NCBI GenBank assembly: GCA_963842505.1
Contig: CAWJGZ010000002.1
Location: 186,001-250,000, forward strand
Direction of reading: 5' to 3'
Length of the DNA stretch: 64,000 bases
From: PALSA-129 sp963842505
GTDB lineage: Bacteria > Acidobacteriota > Terriglobia > Bryobacterales > Bryobacteraceae
Each line of letters opens with the position of its first letter. Positions within the stretch are counted from its first letter, which is position 1. Both the position numbers and the translations under genes were made by a program. Below the pieces are notes generated by a model, which saw nothing but the letters and a program-made list of their open reading frames with translations, did not search any database and was not told the DNA's origin. Positions 8,874 through 19,748 of this stretch are shown piece after piece.

Positions 8874-8941
8874 ACAAGTATTTATCGTAGCACGCGCGTC
8901 CCCGAAAACCGGGTCGCGGGAAATGCAGAGCGCCGGGCACG

Positions 8942-8947
8942 TATAAT
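8942..8947 (+). promoter_or_regulatory. Candidate -10 of the ntrYX-like operon
   Basis: A TATAAT lies 22 bp upstream of the sensor kinase ATG; the expected -35 position (GGAAAT) is poor. It falls between the divergent SRP RNA gene and the kinase gene, where a promoter is required. Confidence 0.45.
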
Positions 8948-8969
8948 CGAGGATAAGGCCTATCCTGAT

Positions 8970-11071
8970 ATGAAGAAGCGCCTGTTGTACTGGTTCGCGG
9001 CGGTCCTGCTGGTCATCTCCGTGGTGCTGGTGGTGTGGCAGGGATCGTTCGGGCTTCGGCAATTCGGCCTCGATCATCCCAGTCCCAGCCAGACGCTGAT
9101 TTTCTGGGCGATCTCGATCCTGATCATCATCCTGATGCTCACGCTCGGCTGGATCCTGTTCCGCACCGGCATCAAACTTTACATCGAGCGCCAAAGCAAC
9201 CAGGAAGGTTCGCGCATCCGCACCAAACTGGTGGTGGGCGCGCTGGCGCTCAGCAGCGTCCCGGTATTCTGCCTGGTGCTGTTCAGCTACGAAGTGATGA
9301 ACGTCAATCTGAAGGGCTGGTTCACCGAGCCGGTCCAGCAGCAGGTGGACGTTTTTGTTGGCCTGGCCACCACACTCCAAAAGGAAATGCAGGACCAGAG
9401 CGATGCCCAGGCCGCCCTGCTGGCGGCGCAGCCGGAAATCCGCGAATTACTGGCCACGGGCGTCCGCGTGCCGGGCTTCCTGGAGCGATTCTGCAAGCGC
9501 TGGGACCTTGAATCAGCGGCCATCTATCCGCGCGAAGGAGGCCAGCCGCTGGACTCCTGGGGGCCATACGACACGCGCATCGATGTTGCTCGCGAGGTGG
9601 GCGGGGATTACTTCGTGCTGAACGGCTCGGACGCCGCCGGCTCGGTCGTGATCAAGGCGCCCATTCCGCTCGACACCGCCGGTGAAAAAGCGCGGATCGA
9701 CAAATGGGTTAAGCAGTGGAACGAGATTTTCGCTCAACGCAAGGACGTGCGCCGCGTCACCACCATGCTGATGGTGCTGATCGGCTTGTTCGTGCTGTTC
9801 GTAGCGGTCTGGCTGGCGCTGTTCCTGGCCAAACAGATCAGCGTGCCGATCACCGCCATGCTGGAAGCGGCCAGCCAGGTGCGCGCCGGCAACCTGAAGC
9901 ACCGGCTGCGGGTCAAGGCGGTCGACGAGTTGGGCTCGCTGGTGCGCGGCTTCAACCAGATGACCGAAGAGCTGGAAACCAAGACCGCCGAACTCGACAG
10001 CCGCCGCCGCTTTACCGAGGCTATCCTCGAGAGCATTCCCACGGGCGTTCTTTCCATTGGCGCGGATGGCTCCCTGCAGCGCGTCAACCAGGCCCTGTCG
10101 AAGATTTTTCCTCCGGAGCGGGTGGCGCGGGCGGGCCGCCTGGAAGACCTCTTCTCGCGCGACGACACCACCGAGATCAAGTACCTCATGAAACGGGCCC
10201 GCCGCACCGGCCTGGCGATGGGACAACTGGAACTGGCCACGGAGAGCCGCAAGCTGCACGTGGCAGTGACGGTCTCGGCGATTGAAGAAAAGCTGACTTC
10301 CGGTTTCGTGGTGGTGCTGGAAGACACCAGCGAGTTGTTGCGCGCGCAGAAAGCCGCGGCGTGGCACGAAGTGGCGCGGCGCGTGGCGCACGAAATCAAG
10401 AACCCACTCACCCCCATCGCGCTCTCGGCGGAACGCATGGCCCGGCAGCTCGACCGCGTGGAACTGCCATCCTCCACCGGGCGCATTCTGCGCGAGTGCG
10501 CCGAGACGATTTCGAAATCGGTGGATTCGGTCAAGACCCTGGTGGACGAGTTCTCGCAGTTCGCGCGGTTCCCCTCCGCGCAGCCGGTGCGTTCCGATCT
10601 GAATGAGGTGGTGCGCGGCGCGCTGGCGATTTTCCAGGGCCGCCTGGACGGGATTTCCATCCAGACCAGTTTTGCCGCGGGGCTGCCGCCCGTAAACCTC
10701 GACCGCGAACAGTTTCACAGAGTGGTAGTGAACCTGGTGGACAACGCCGCCGAGGCCATGCAGGAATCGCTCGTCAAGAAGCTCTATATCGCGACCCAGC
10801 CGGGCGCGGCCGAAACCGTGGAACTGGTGGTTGCGGATTCCGGCTGCGGCGTCAGCGCGGAGGAAAAGGAGAAACTGTTTCTGCCCTATTTTTCGACCAA
10901 GAATCGCGGCACGGGTTTGGGCCTGGCCATCGTGAGCCACATTGTGGCCGAGCACGGCGCGCACATTCGCGTGGAAGATAACCGGCCGGTGGGCGCGCGC
11001 TTCACCGTGGAGATTCCCATTCTGGCGGAGCCGGAGGTGGCCGAGAGCGCGCCTCCGGCGGCGGCCCGCGT

Positions 11072-11075
<4 letters not shown>
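8970..11075 (+). CDS. NtrY-type membrane sensor histidine kinase
   Basis: This 701-residue inner-membrane kinase has segments at about 6-26, 43-66 and 86-108, a periplasmic sensor region, and a fourth segment near 262-288. A HAMP domain, a PAS domain (begins near FTEAILESIPTGVLSIG), an H-box WHEVARRVAHEIKNPLTPIA and an HATPase domain with N box and GTGLGLAI follow. This is the architecture of NtrY, which senses nitrogen or redox status in proteobacteria; the signal here is unknown. The ATG at 8970 gives a normal MKKRLLYWF membrane start; in-frame codons further upstream overlap the SRP RNA. The stop overlaps the next gene by 4 bp (ATGA), so kinase and regulator are coupled. Confidence 0.9.
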
Positions 11076-12433
<1,358 letters not shown>

Positions 12434-12671
12434 GATGGCCTGACGCGAACCCCGCGGGATCGGCGCCTTTCGGCTGGGTTACCGGCTGGGGAGGATCGCC
12501 GCCGCGCGGGATCTGAGGTCGCTGGCCTCGGCGCGGCGTTTCTGCTTTTCCCGAAGTTCCGCCAGAAGTCTCATGGTGGCGGCCCGATCGGGGCCGGCCC
12601 GCGAGCCGATGGAGTAGAGTGGACGTGACAGGTCAGGTGTGCTGCGGGTCCATTGGATCCGCTATGCTAGC
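12434..12671. other. Intergenic region after ntrX
   Basis: No complete gene is seen. On the minus strand a short open stretch ends near 12482 and reads MRLLAELREKQKRRAEASDL, which could be a tiny protein or the tail of a lost gene. There is no support beyond its charged helical look. Confidence 0.3.
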
Positions 12672-12706
12672 GTCAGGAATTCCGGAATTTCCGGATTCTG
12701 GAAATC
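12672..12706. promoter_or_regulatory. Palindrome-rich operator candidate upstream of the AbrB/RelE pair
   Basis: The stretch GGAATTCCGGAATTTCCGG followed by ATTCTGGAAATC holds overlapping inverted repeats of GGAATTCC/TTCCGGAA type, 15-50 bp before the antitoxin ATG. AbrB-type antitoxins usually repress their own operon through such sites. A TATGCT at 12663-12668 just upstream may be the -10. Confidence 0.45.
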
Positions 12707-12720
12707 AGCGGTACATTCCT

Positions 12721-13053
12721 ATGAATACCCTCGTAAGAATTCAATCTAAAGGTCAAATGACCATTCCGAGCCGGGTTCGCTCCGCCGTGGGCTTGGCTGA
12801 CGGTGACTTGGTGGAGGTCAAGGCCGTGGGCAGAAAAATTGTCATCACTCCACAGTTGGTCGTCGACCGGTCCAAATTTCTCGGCGCCGATGGCGAGTAC
12901 ACACCGGAGCAGCGGCGCAGACTCAGTGCCAGTCTGGCCGAAGCTGAAAAAGGCCCATATTTCGGCCCGTTCAAGAACGGCGCCGAAGTCGCCGCCTTCA
13001 TGAAGAAGTGGCGACGCAGCACTAAGTCCGCCAAACTGAAAACCTCTCGATGA
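12721..13053 (+). CDS. AbrB/SpoVT-type antitoxin
   Basis: This 110-residue protein has an N-terminal swapped-hairpin AbrB DNA-binding domain (VRIQSKGQMTIPSRVRSAVG, residues 4-23, to about 45) and a basic C-terminal tail that would wrap the toxin. Start ATG 12721 puts the domain at the N-terminus. The stop overlaps the toxin start by 4 bp (ATGA), the usual antitoxin-first layout, and a palindromic operator candidate lies just upstream. Confidence 0.85.
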   Translation: MNTLVRIQSKGQMTIPSRVRSAVGLADGDLVEVKAVGRKIVITPQLVVDRSKFLGADGEYTPEQRRRLSASLAEAEKGPYFGPFKNGAEVAAFMKKWRRSTKSAKLKTSR

Positions 13054-13295
13054 ACGTTCGCCTTTCGCTTCGCGCCATTGAACAGTTGGCCGCGGCTCCT
13101 TTGCCGATTCAAAAGGCCTTCATCGAGCAAATGAGTTTCCTGGTGCGCGACCTGCGCCATCCGAGTTTGCACGCCAAGAAGTACGAGGAGGCTGAAGCAC
13201 GATGGCAGGCGCGCATCAATCAGGATTGGCGCTTCTACTTCAAGATTGACGGTGACAGCTACCGCATCGCCGAGATCAGGCCCCATCCAAAATAG
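13050..13295 (+). CDS. RelE/ParE-superfamily toxin
   Basis: This small 81-residue basic protein has the RelE/HigB fold pattern: an N-terminal helical part (SLRAIEQLAAAPLPIQKAF), then ARWQARINQDWRFYFKIDGD and IAEIRPHPK. Members cleave mRNA at the ribosome or, in the ParE branch, poison gyrase; sequence alone does not decide which. It is translationally coupled to the AbrB-type antitoxin. Confidence 0.82.
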   Translation: MNVRLSLRAIEQLAAAPLPIQKAFIEQMSFLVRDLRHPSLHAKKYEEAEARWQARINQDWRFYFKIDGDSYRIAEIRPHPK

Positions 13296-13311
13296 GAATT
13301 GTGCCAACCCC

Positions 13312-14856
13312 TCACTTCGGCAATGAGGCCTGCACGAACTTCACCAGATCGGCGTGGTACTTGGCGGCGGAGGGCTGGTCGATGTAGACCATGTGGCCCG
13401 ACTCGTAATAGCCCAGGGAAATGTTGTTCTTCTTGATTTCGTCCGACGCCTTCAGGTGGGCGATGGTCCACTCCACGGGGTAGAAGGGGCAGGCGAAATC
13501 GTAATATCCCATTCCCACAAAAAGATGCATGTGCGGATTCTTGGCGAGACCGTCCTCCAGGTTGACTACCGTGTTGTATTCGCCGGACCACGGCGGCGCG
13601 TTCCCGGAGACGTAATAAAGGTTGTCGTTCTTGTAGTTCAGGTCATTACGGATGTAGGCCTCGAAGGCGGTGAGGAAACAGTCTTCGATGTTGGCATTGC
13701 TGTAATCAAAACTTGTATTGGTCGCGCCCGCATCCAGTTGGTAGCCGGCAAAGCGCGAATCCAGGCGTGAGGTCATCAGGTGCTGATCGCGCAGCAACTC
13801 GGTGCTGAACGGCCCCAACGGGACGCGCAGATCGAGCGAATCGATGAAACCCTTGGAGAGTCCCGTGTATCGCGCCATGTCGGCCAGCACCTTGTCGCGC
13901 TGGGCAACGGTTGCGCGCGCGCCGTCGAACAGATATTCGAGGTATTCGCCCGAGGCAAATTCGCGCGCTTGTTTCGCCATCTGCTCCACGGTGAGCTTTT
14001 GCAGATCGGGCGCCAGCTTCTTGTGATAATACGCGGTCATGATTTCGGTGGGCAGGGTGGTCAACTGACGCTGTTCACCCGCGCCGGCATTGACGTCGAA
14101 GATCGCCGAAAGCAACATCACGCCGTTAATGGGGATGTCGTGGTCGGTAAGGTAGCCGGAGAGCCCCGCCGCGCGCGTGGTGCCGTAGCTTTCGCCGCCG
14201 ACAAAGAGCGGCGAACCCCAAAGATTGTATTCGTTCAGGAAACTGCGGATGAATTCGCCGAAAGCCGCCAGGTCGTTTTCCACGCCCCCAAAGTCAGGGC
14301 CATAGCTGGGCTTGTCGGGGCGGCTGAAGCCCGTGCCCATGGCGTCGATGAAGACCAGATCGCCGGTATCCAGCAGGCAGTTGGGATTGTCGACGTAGGT
14401 GTAAGGCGGCGGCAGCGCCAGGCCGTTCGAACTCAGCTTCACCATCTTGGGGCCAAAGGCGCCCATGTGCAGCCACATCGAGGCCGCGCCGGGTCCGCCA
14501 TTGAACAAGAACCAGACCGGCCGTTTGGACTTGTCGGTGACGCCGTTCTTGGAATAGTAGATGTAAAACAGATGGCCCTGGGTCACGCCGCTGGTGGCCT
14601 GGTGAATCGGGATGAACCCGACATGGGCGGTGTACTGGATGGTCTGCCCTTGCAGCGTGATCTCATGCTGGGTGGTGATGGGTTGCGCGGGGTAGTTGAT
14701 GGGCTGCATCTCTTCCCCGTCGTAATTGAAGCGATAAAAGTCGTTGGTGGCGCCGCCCCGGGCGGCGCGGCCCTGCGCGAAGGCTGCCACAGCCGTGGCG
14801 GCGATGAGGATGACGAAGAGGCAAAACTTTTGTTGAAATTGTCCGTGAATTCTCAT
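13312..14856 (-). CDS. Secreted S10-family serine carboxypeptidase, catalytically complete
   Basis: This 514-residue exported peptidase has an N-terminal signal (MRIHGQFQQK, then FCLFVILIAATAVAAFA), cleaved near residue 28. The alpha/beta hydrolase triad of carboxypeptidase S10 is present: Ser223 in GGESYGTT, Asp453 in YYDFACPF and His488 in ESGHMVY, with the oxyanion strand FNGGPGAAS. It should trim C-terminal residues from peptides outside the cytoplasm. The ATG at 14856 has an AAGGAG site 8 bp upstream and gives the signal peptide at the start. It lies 22 bp downstream of a paralogue that lacks the triad. Confidence 0.93.
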   Translation of the reverse strand: MRIHGQFQQKFCLFVILIAATAVAAFAQGRAARGGATNDFYRFNYDGEEMQPINYPAQPITTQHEITLQGQTIQYTAHVGFIPIHQATSGVTQGHLFYIYYSKNGVTDKSKRPVWFLFNGGPGAASMWLHMGAFGPKMVKLSSNGLALPPPYTYVDNPNCLLDTGDLVFIDAMGTGFSRPDKPSYGPDFGGVENDLAAFGEFIRSFLNEYNLWGSPLFVGGESYGTTRAAGLSGYLTDHDIPINGVMLLSAIFDVNAGAGEQRQLTTLPTEIMTAYYHKKLAPDLQKLTVEQMAKQAREFASGEYLEYLFDGARATVAQRDKVLADMARYTGLSKGFIDSLDLRVPLGPFSTELLRDQHLMTSRLDSRFAGYQLDAGATNTSFDYSNANIEDCFLTAFEAYIRNDLNYKNDNLYYVSGNAPPWSGEYNTVVNLEDGLAKNPHMHLFVGMGYYDFACPFYPVEWTIAHLKASDEIKKNNISLGYYESGHMVYIDQPSAAKYHADLVKFVQASLPK

Positions 14857-14878
14857 GGCATTCTCCTTGCTTGCGCGC

Positions 14879-16555
14879 TTATTTGTGTGCCGGTGAGGCC
14901 GCTTGGTTGACGAACCTGGCCAGGTCGCCCCGCAGTCTGGCGAGCGCCTGGTTGTCGACATAGGTCATCTGCCCGGCCTCGTAGTGACTGACCGTGATGT
15001 TGTGGGCGCGGACCTCCAGCGACACGTTCAAGTGAGCCAGGGTAAACTCGGTCGCGTAGAAGGGCGCATTGAGATCGAAGTAGTTCACGCCCACGAACAG
15101 GCGCAGGTTGGGGTCGCGGGCGAAAGCGCCGGCCAGGTTGGCGTCGTCGCTCCCCGTGGACGTGAACGTGCCCACGCCGCCGCTCGAGAGATAGAAGATT
15201 CCGTTGCTGTTGCCGGTGAAGGTAAGCTCGTGCCGCAGGTAAGTCTCATAGGCGGTCTGGAAGCCGCCGGCGAGATTGCTCTGATTGAAATCGATGGCCG
15301 TGGCCGGCGCGCCGCCAAAACCCCCGCGTCCACCGCCGCCGCGGCCGCCGCCCGCACCCGGAACAAAGCCGCTCACCCGCGCATCGGAGTTTGAGAGTCC
15401 CTGGTGCTGGTCGTGCATCAGCTCGGTGTTGAAGCGTTCGAGCGTGACGCGCAAATCGTTGTTTACGAGAAACGGTTTCGAGAGCCCGGTGAGCCGCGAC
15501 AGGTCGGCCAACACCTTGGTGCGCTCCTCGGGCGTCATGCGGTCGCCCTTGTAGAGCGCGTGCAGATACTCGCGCGATGCGAACTGGCGCGCCTGTCCGG
15601 AAATCTGTTCGGCGCTCATGGCGTTCAATTCCGGCGCCAGTTTCTTGTGGTGCCAGGCGGCCATGACCAGGCTCGGCAGCAGCGTCATATATTGTTCGTC
15701 GCCGGCGACGGCATCGGCGCTCGTGGTCATGGATAGCAGCACCACGCCCTGAACCGGAACCTGGTGTTCGATGAGATAGGCGGCCAAACCCGCCACCCGC
15801 GCCGTGCCAAAATCCTCGCCCGCCAGAAAGAGCGGTGAGTTCCGGCGATTGTTCGCATTGGTGAAGCTGCGCACGAATTCGCCAAGCGAGGCGATATCGG
15901 CAGCCGTATTCCAGAAGTTCGGGCCGCGGGCCGGCTGGTCGGGCCGGCTGAATGCCGTGCCCACCGGATTCACGAAAACCAGATCCGCCTCACCGAGCAG
16001 CGTATGGGGATTATCAGCCCAGCCATACGGCGGCTGCCCGGCGGCGCCGTCAGCCGCCCACTTCATGCGCTTCGGGCCCAGACCACCAAATTCCTGCCAG
16101 GCGGCCGCCACACCGGGCGCACCGCCCAGGAAAAATAATAGCGGGCGCGCGGAGGAATCGGCGACACCGTCCTTGGCATACCAGGTGTAAAACAGGTGGG
16201 CTTCCGAATTTCCGGTTGTCGCGTTGCGTAGCGGCATGTAGCCGACCCGCGCCGTATAGGCGAGCGCTTCCCCGTCGACAGTGATCTTCTGGTGAGTTTC
16301 CGTGGGCGGGGCATCGGGAATCGGCGGTACCGAGCCCGCGGTAGTATCGAAGTTGTAAAATTCGCCGGCGCCGCCAGCAACGGCGGCACCGCCGCCGCGC
16401 CCAGCCGCAGCCGCAGGAACAGCCGCGGGCACGGCGGCAGGCGCTCCAGGCTGCTGCGCCGCGGCGGCCCGGCCGCTGCCGCCCTGGCCCCAGGCAGTGA
16501 ACGATATGCCAAGCGTGATCACCAACAAAATTCTTCCGTTACGTATGTATCGCAT
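14879..16555 (-). CDS. S10-like carboxypeptidase paralogue lacking catalytic Ser and His
   Basis: This 558-residue secreted paralogue of its downstream neighbour starts with a signal peptide (MRYIRNGRIL, then LVITLGISFTAWG), followed by an Ala/Pro/Gly-rich stretch to about residue 63. At the position of the catalytic Ser it has Asp248 (AGEDFGTA), and at the His position Gln529 (EAGQMTY); the Asp is kept (Asp494, YFDLNAPF). A Gly/Arg-rich loop (about 400-416) is inserted. It is therefore probably a non-enzymatic binding or chaperone partner. The frame is intact throughout, so it is not a decaying gene. Confidence 0.88.
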   Translation of the reverse strand: MRYIRNGRILLVITLGISFTAWGQGGSGRAAAAQQPGAPAAVPAAVPAAAAGRGGGAAVAGGAGEFYNFDTTAGSVPPIPDAPPTETHQKITVDGEALAYTARVGYMPLRNATTGNSEAHLFYTWYAKDGVADSSARPLLFFLGGAPGVAAAWQEFGGLGPKRMKWAADGAAGQPPYGWADNPHTLLGEADLVFVNPVGTAFSRPDQPARGPNFWNTAADIASLGEFVRSFTNANNRRNSPLFLAGEDFGTARVAGLAAYLIEHQVPVQGVVLLSMTTSADAVAGDEQYMTLLPSLVMAAWHHKKLAPELNAMSAEQISGQARQFASREYLHALYKGDRMTPEERTKVLADLSRLTGLSKPFLVNNDLRVTLERFNTELMHDQHQGLSNSDARVSGFVPGAGGGRGGGGRGGFGGAPATAIDFNQSNLAGGFQTAYETYLRHELTFTGNSNGIFYLSSGGVGTFTSTGSDDANLAGAFARDPNLRLFVGVNYFDLNAPFYATEFTLAHLNVSLEVRAHNITVSHYEAGQMTYVDNQALARLRGDLARFVNQAASPAHK

Positions 16556-16603
16556 CGCGAGTCGCTCCATTTCGCCGCCGACGCTCAAAATTCACAGGGA
16601 TCT

Positions 16604-16609
16604 AGTATA
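16604..16609 (-). promoter_or_regulatory. Candidate -10 of the S10 peptidase operon
   Basis: On the minus strand GATATACTAG lies about 50 bp upstream of the first S10 gene. No good -35 at 17 bp; the nearest TTGGAC is 24 bp away. Confidence 0.35.
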
Positions 16610-16737
16610 TCAATGCCGGCCTCACCTGGTCTGGTCCAACATTTGCAATCTTAGAGCGCAGTGAAAAATACTACCAACGGACGTTTTTCATTTTGCCGGT
16701 TGCGAACCGGCCGGGGCTGGCATACGCTGTGAAGGCT

Positions 16738-17895
16738 ATGCGATCCAACCGGCGTGAATTTTTCGCGGCGCTTCTCTCGGCCGCGGCGGCTACGAAACTT
16801 GCCAGAAGCGCGGACGATTTACAAGTCATTATCGCGGGCAAGCGGCCGATGATTCTGCACAACGACCGGCCGGAAGACCTGGAAACACCGGTGCGCTATT
16901 TCGATTCCTGGATCACTCCGGTCGACGCGTTCTTCGTGCGGCAGCACCTGCCGCGTCCCGCGCCGATCGACACCGAAGCTTACCGGCTCAGGATTAACGG
17001 AATGGTGGAGAAGCCACTCGAATTGACGCTTGCCGATCTGCGCAAACTTCCGCAGTACACGGTGCCGGCGACCATCGAGTGCACCGGCAACGGGCGCGGT
17101 TTCTATAGTCCCAAGATCCCCGGCATTCAGTGGATGCGCGGGGCCATCGGGAACGCCGAATGGCGCGGGCCGCGGGTCAGCGACGTGCTGAAACTGGCGG
17201 GCGCGGCGAGCTCGGCCGCCTATATCGAAACCGACGGGGCCGACGTTGGCCTGGCTTCCACTCCCGATTTCGTGCGCTCCCTGCCGATGAGCAAGGCCAT
17301 GCACCCGGCTACCATTCTGGCGTTGACGATGAACGGCCAGACGCCCGATATCCACGGCTTCCCGGTGCGGCTGATCGTTCCCGGGTGGGACGCTACCAGT
17401 TCCGTAAAGTGGGTAATTCGCATTTCGGCTACCGCGCAGGCCAATGGCGGATTCTTCATGAATCCGGGCTACCGGTATCCTAAATATGCCCTGACGCCGG
17501 GTTCACCGCCCAATCCGGCGGAGCTCGAATCGATCGAGGGCATGCCGGTGAAATCCTGCATTACGGCGCCCGAAGATGGGACGAAGGCTGCGCCCGGCGC
17601 CATGACGATTCGCGGTTTCGCGTGGGCCGGCGAAGAGGCCATCGAGCGCGTGGAAGTTTCCACCGATGGCGGCAGCCGCTGGCGCGATGCGCAACTTTCG
17701 ATGCCCAAGCTGCCGTTCGCGTGGCGGCTCTGGCACATCGACTGGCGGCCGGGCGATCCCGGCTATTACACCATCATGTCGCGGGCGACCGACACCGCTG
17801 GACGTGTGCAGCCGATTGTTTCCGCGTGGAACCCGTCGGGCTATTTGTGGAATGCCATCGACCGCGTGGGAATCACCGTGGAGAAATCCGCATGA
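16738..17895 (+). CDS. Tat-exported sulfite-oxidase-family molybdenum enzyme
   Basis: This 385-residue protein begins with a twin-arginine signal (SNRREFFAALLS), so it is exported folded. The oxidoreductase molybdopterin domain carries the Mo-ligand cysteine Cys115 in ATIECTGNGRGF, and a C-terminal dimerisation domain (about 280-385) follows. This matches periplasmic sulfite dehydrogenase SorA. The next gene overlaps by 4 bp and encodes a small cytochrome c like SorB, which supports electron transfer from sulfite oxidation, though the substrate is inferred. The ATG at 16738 places the RR motif at residues 5-6. Confidence 0.9.
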   Translation: MRSNRREFFAALLSAAAATKLARSADDLQVIIAGKRPMILHNDRPEDLETPVRYFDSWITPVDAFFVRQHLPRPAPIDTEAYRLRINGMVEKPLELTLADLRKLPQYTVPATIECTGNGRGFYSPKIPGIQWMRGAIGNAEWRGPRVSDVLKLAGAASSAAYIETDGADVGLASTPDFVRSLPMSKAMHPATILALTMNGQTPDIHGFPVRLIVPGWDATSSVKWVIRISATAQANGGFFMNPGYRYPKYALTPGSPPNPAELESIEGMPVKSCITAPEDGTKAAPGAMTIRGFAWAGEEAIERVEVSTDGGSRWRDAQLSMPKLPFAWRLWHIDWRPGDPGYYTIMSRATDTAGRVQPIVSAWNPSGYLWNAIDRVGITVEKSA

Positions 17896-18194
17896 AGGGT
17901 CCGATCCTTATTTGTTTCGCAATGGCGGCCGCGGTGGCTGCCGACCAGGCTACGCTCGACCGTGGGCAAAAGGAAGAAAGCCGCAGTTGCATGCCGTGTC
18001 ACAGCCTGCGCCTGATTCATTCGCAACGGCTGTCGAAGGCCGCATGGAATAAGGAGCTGGATAAGATGACCGGCTGGGGCACCAAGATCCAGGATCGGGA
18101 TGCCCTGCTGGCATATCTGCTGGCTAACTACGGAGACGATAAGCCGGCTGCGCCGCCGGCGATGTCGGGGGATGGGTCGGCAAAGGGAAAGTAG
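17892..18194 (+). CDS. Small monohaem cytochrome c, SorB-like
   Basis: This 100-residue secreted protein has an N-terminal signal (MKGPILICFAMAAAVAA), a haem-binding CMPCH at residues 33-37 and a probable Met ligand in DKMTGWG. It overlaps the molybdenum enzyme gene by 4 bp (ATGA) and is the likely electron acceptor of that enzyme. The C-terminus is a short Pro/Ala/Lys tail. Confidence 0.85.
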   Translation: MKGPILICFAMAAAVAADQATLDRGQKEESRSCMPCHSLRLIHSQRLSKAAWNKELDKMTGWGTKIQDRDALLAYLLANYGDDKPAAPPAMSGDGSAKGK

Positions 18195-18431
18195 GGAAAA
18201 CGATTTAAACGCGGAGGCGCGGAGACGCGGAGGAGAACAGGAGCAGAGTCGAGGTTTTAGAGCGCTCGAGACTGCGGGAGTTTCGGCGAATCGAGGAGAC
18301 TCGGATATGGATCCGGGAGTTGTGAAGAAATCGGTTGGCAGGCGAAAGCGCCCCACAAAAAGGGAAGCTCCAGCGCATCAATATGGGAGAGACGCTTTCG
18401 TCCGTCAGCCCGGCGATTGAGCGGGCGAGCG
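18195..18431. other. Intergenic gap between convergent genes
   Basis: No gene is supported. The start carries a GCGGAGGCGCGGAGACGCGGAGG run at about 18213-18235, a short-period GC-rich repeat. Confidence 0.4.
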
Positions 18432-19748
18432 TTATACTGCCACGGTCGAGCGATCCCTGCTGAGTAACTTCCGCTCGATGGCGAAAGCTTCCAATTCGCC
18501 GCGGAATTTCGGGTCGGCTACCTGAAGCAGGGCTTCGGCGCGCTGTCGCAACGTCTTGCCGTGGAGGTAAGCGACGCCGTGCTCGGTCACCACGTAGTGC
18601 ACGTCGCCGCGCGAAGTCACTACGCCGGCGCCGGGCTGTAACATCTTCGCGATGCGTGAGACTGTGTCGTTCCTGGCGGTGGAAGGCAGCGCAATGATGG
18701 GCACTCCGCCTTTGGCACGCGCCGCGCCGCGCAGAAAGTCCACCTGTCCGCCGATGCCGCTGTAGATCGTCTGGCCCATGGAGTCGGAGCAGACCTGCCC
18801 GGTGAGATCGACTTCAATGGCCGAGTTGATGGCTACCATGCGGTCGTTGCGGGCGATCACGAAGGGGTCGTTGCAGTAGGCCGTGGGATGAAACTCGAAC
18901 ATGGGATTGTTGTCGATGAAGTCGAACAGGCGCTTGCTGCCCAGCACGAACCCGGCGATCACTTTGTTGGGGTGCAGGGTCTTGCGCGCGCCATTCACTA
19001 CGCCGGCGCGGATCAGATCGATGGCGCCGTCGGGCACCATTTCGGAATGGATGCCCAGATCCTTATGATTCCCGAGCAGCGCCAGGGTGGCTTCGGGGAT
19101 TCCGCCGATGCCGGTCTGGATGGTGGCGCCGTCCGGTATCAGGCTGGCGATGTTGCGCGCGATGGCGCGGTGCTGCTCGGTGACCTCGTGCTGCGGGTAT
19201 TCGGCAAGCGGGTGCGAAGTTTCGATGAAGGCATCGACGCGGCTGACGTGGAGGAACGCGTCGCCCAGGGTGCGCGGCATCTGGTCGTTGATCTCCACAA
19301 TCACGCAGCGCGCGCACTGCGCCACCGCCAGGGTCACGTCGATGGATGGCCCCAGGCTCATAAAGCCGTAAGCATCCGGCGGAGTACACTGCAGCAACGC
19401 CACATCGACGGGCAGGGCCCCGGAAGAAATCAGGCCTTCGATTTCACTCAGGAAAATCGGCGTGTAATCGCCGCGGCCCTCCTGGATGGCCCGGCGCACG
19501 TTGCCGCCGATGAACAGGGCGTTGGTGGTGAAGTGGCCTTGGTACTCCGGCAGGCTGTAATCGGCGATCCCCATGGTGGCCATGTGGACCAGCTCGACGT
19601 CCCGCAGGCTGGGGCCGCGGCGCGTTAGGGCTTTCACCAGTTCGATGGGCTCGGCGCAACCATTGTGGATGTAGACACGCTGGCCGCTTCGCACGTGGGA
19701 CACGGCCTCGTCGGCGGAGACGATGCGGGAACGGTAGTCGTTGGTCAT
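18432..19748 (-). CDS. Acetyl-CoA hydrolase/transferase-family CoA-transferase
   Basis: This 438-residue family member resembles 4-hydroxybutyrate CoA-transferase and acetyl-CoA:acid CoA-transferases. It has the glycine-rich GIGGIPEA segment and the active-site region NSAIEVDLTGQV, plus GIGGQVDFLRGA near the C-terminus. It should exchange CoA between acetyl-CoA and a short-chain carboxylate; the acid is not identifiable. The ATG at 19748 follows GGGAG by 6 bp and overlaps the dehydrogenase stop by 4 bp, so the two are coupled, possibly in amino-acid breakdown. Confidence 0.88.
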   Translation of the reverse strand: MTNDYRSRIVSADEAVSHVRSGQRVYIHNGCAEPIELVKALTRRGPSLRDVELVHMATMGIADYSLPEYQGHFTTNALFIGGNVRRAIQEGRGDYTPIFLSEIEGLISSGALPVDVALLQCTPPDAYGFMSLGPSIDVTLAVAQCARCVIVEINDQMPRTLGDAFLHVSRVDAFIETSHPLAEYPQHEVTEQHRAIARNIASLIPDGATIQTGIGGIPEATLALLGNHKDLGIHSEMVPDGAIDLIRAGVVNGARKTLHPNKVIAGFVLGSKRLFDFIDNNPMFEFHPTAYCNDPFVIARNDRMVAINSAIEVDLTGQVCSDSMGQTIYSGIGGQVDFLRGAARAKGGVPIIALPSTARNDTVSRIAKMLQPGAGVVTSRGDVHYVVTEHGVAYLHGKTLRQRAEALLQVADPKFRGELEAFAIERKLLSRDRSTVAV

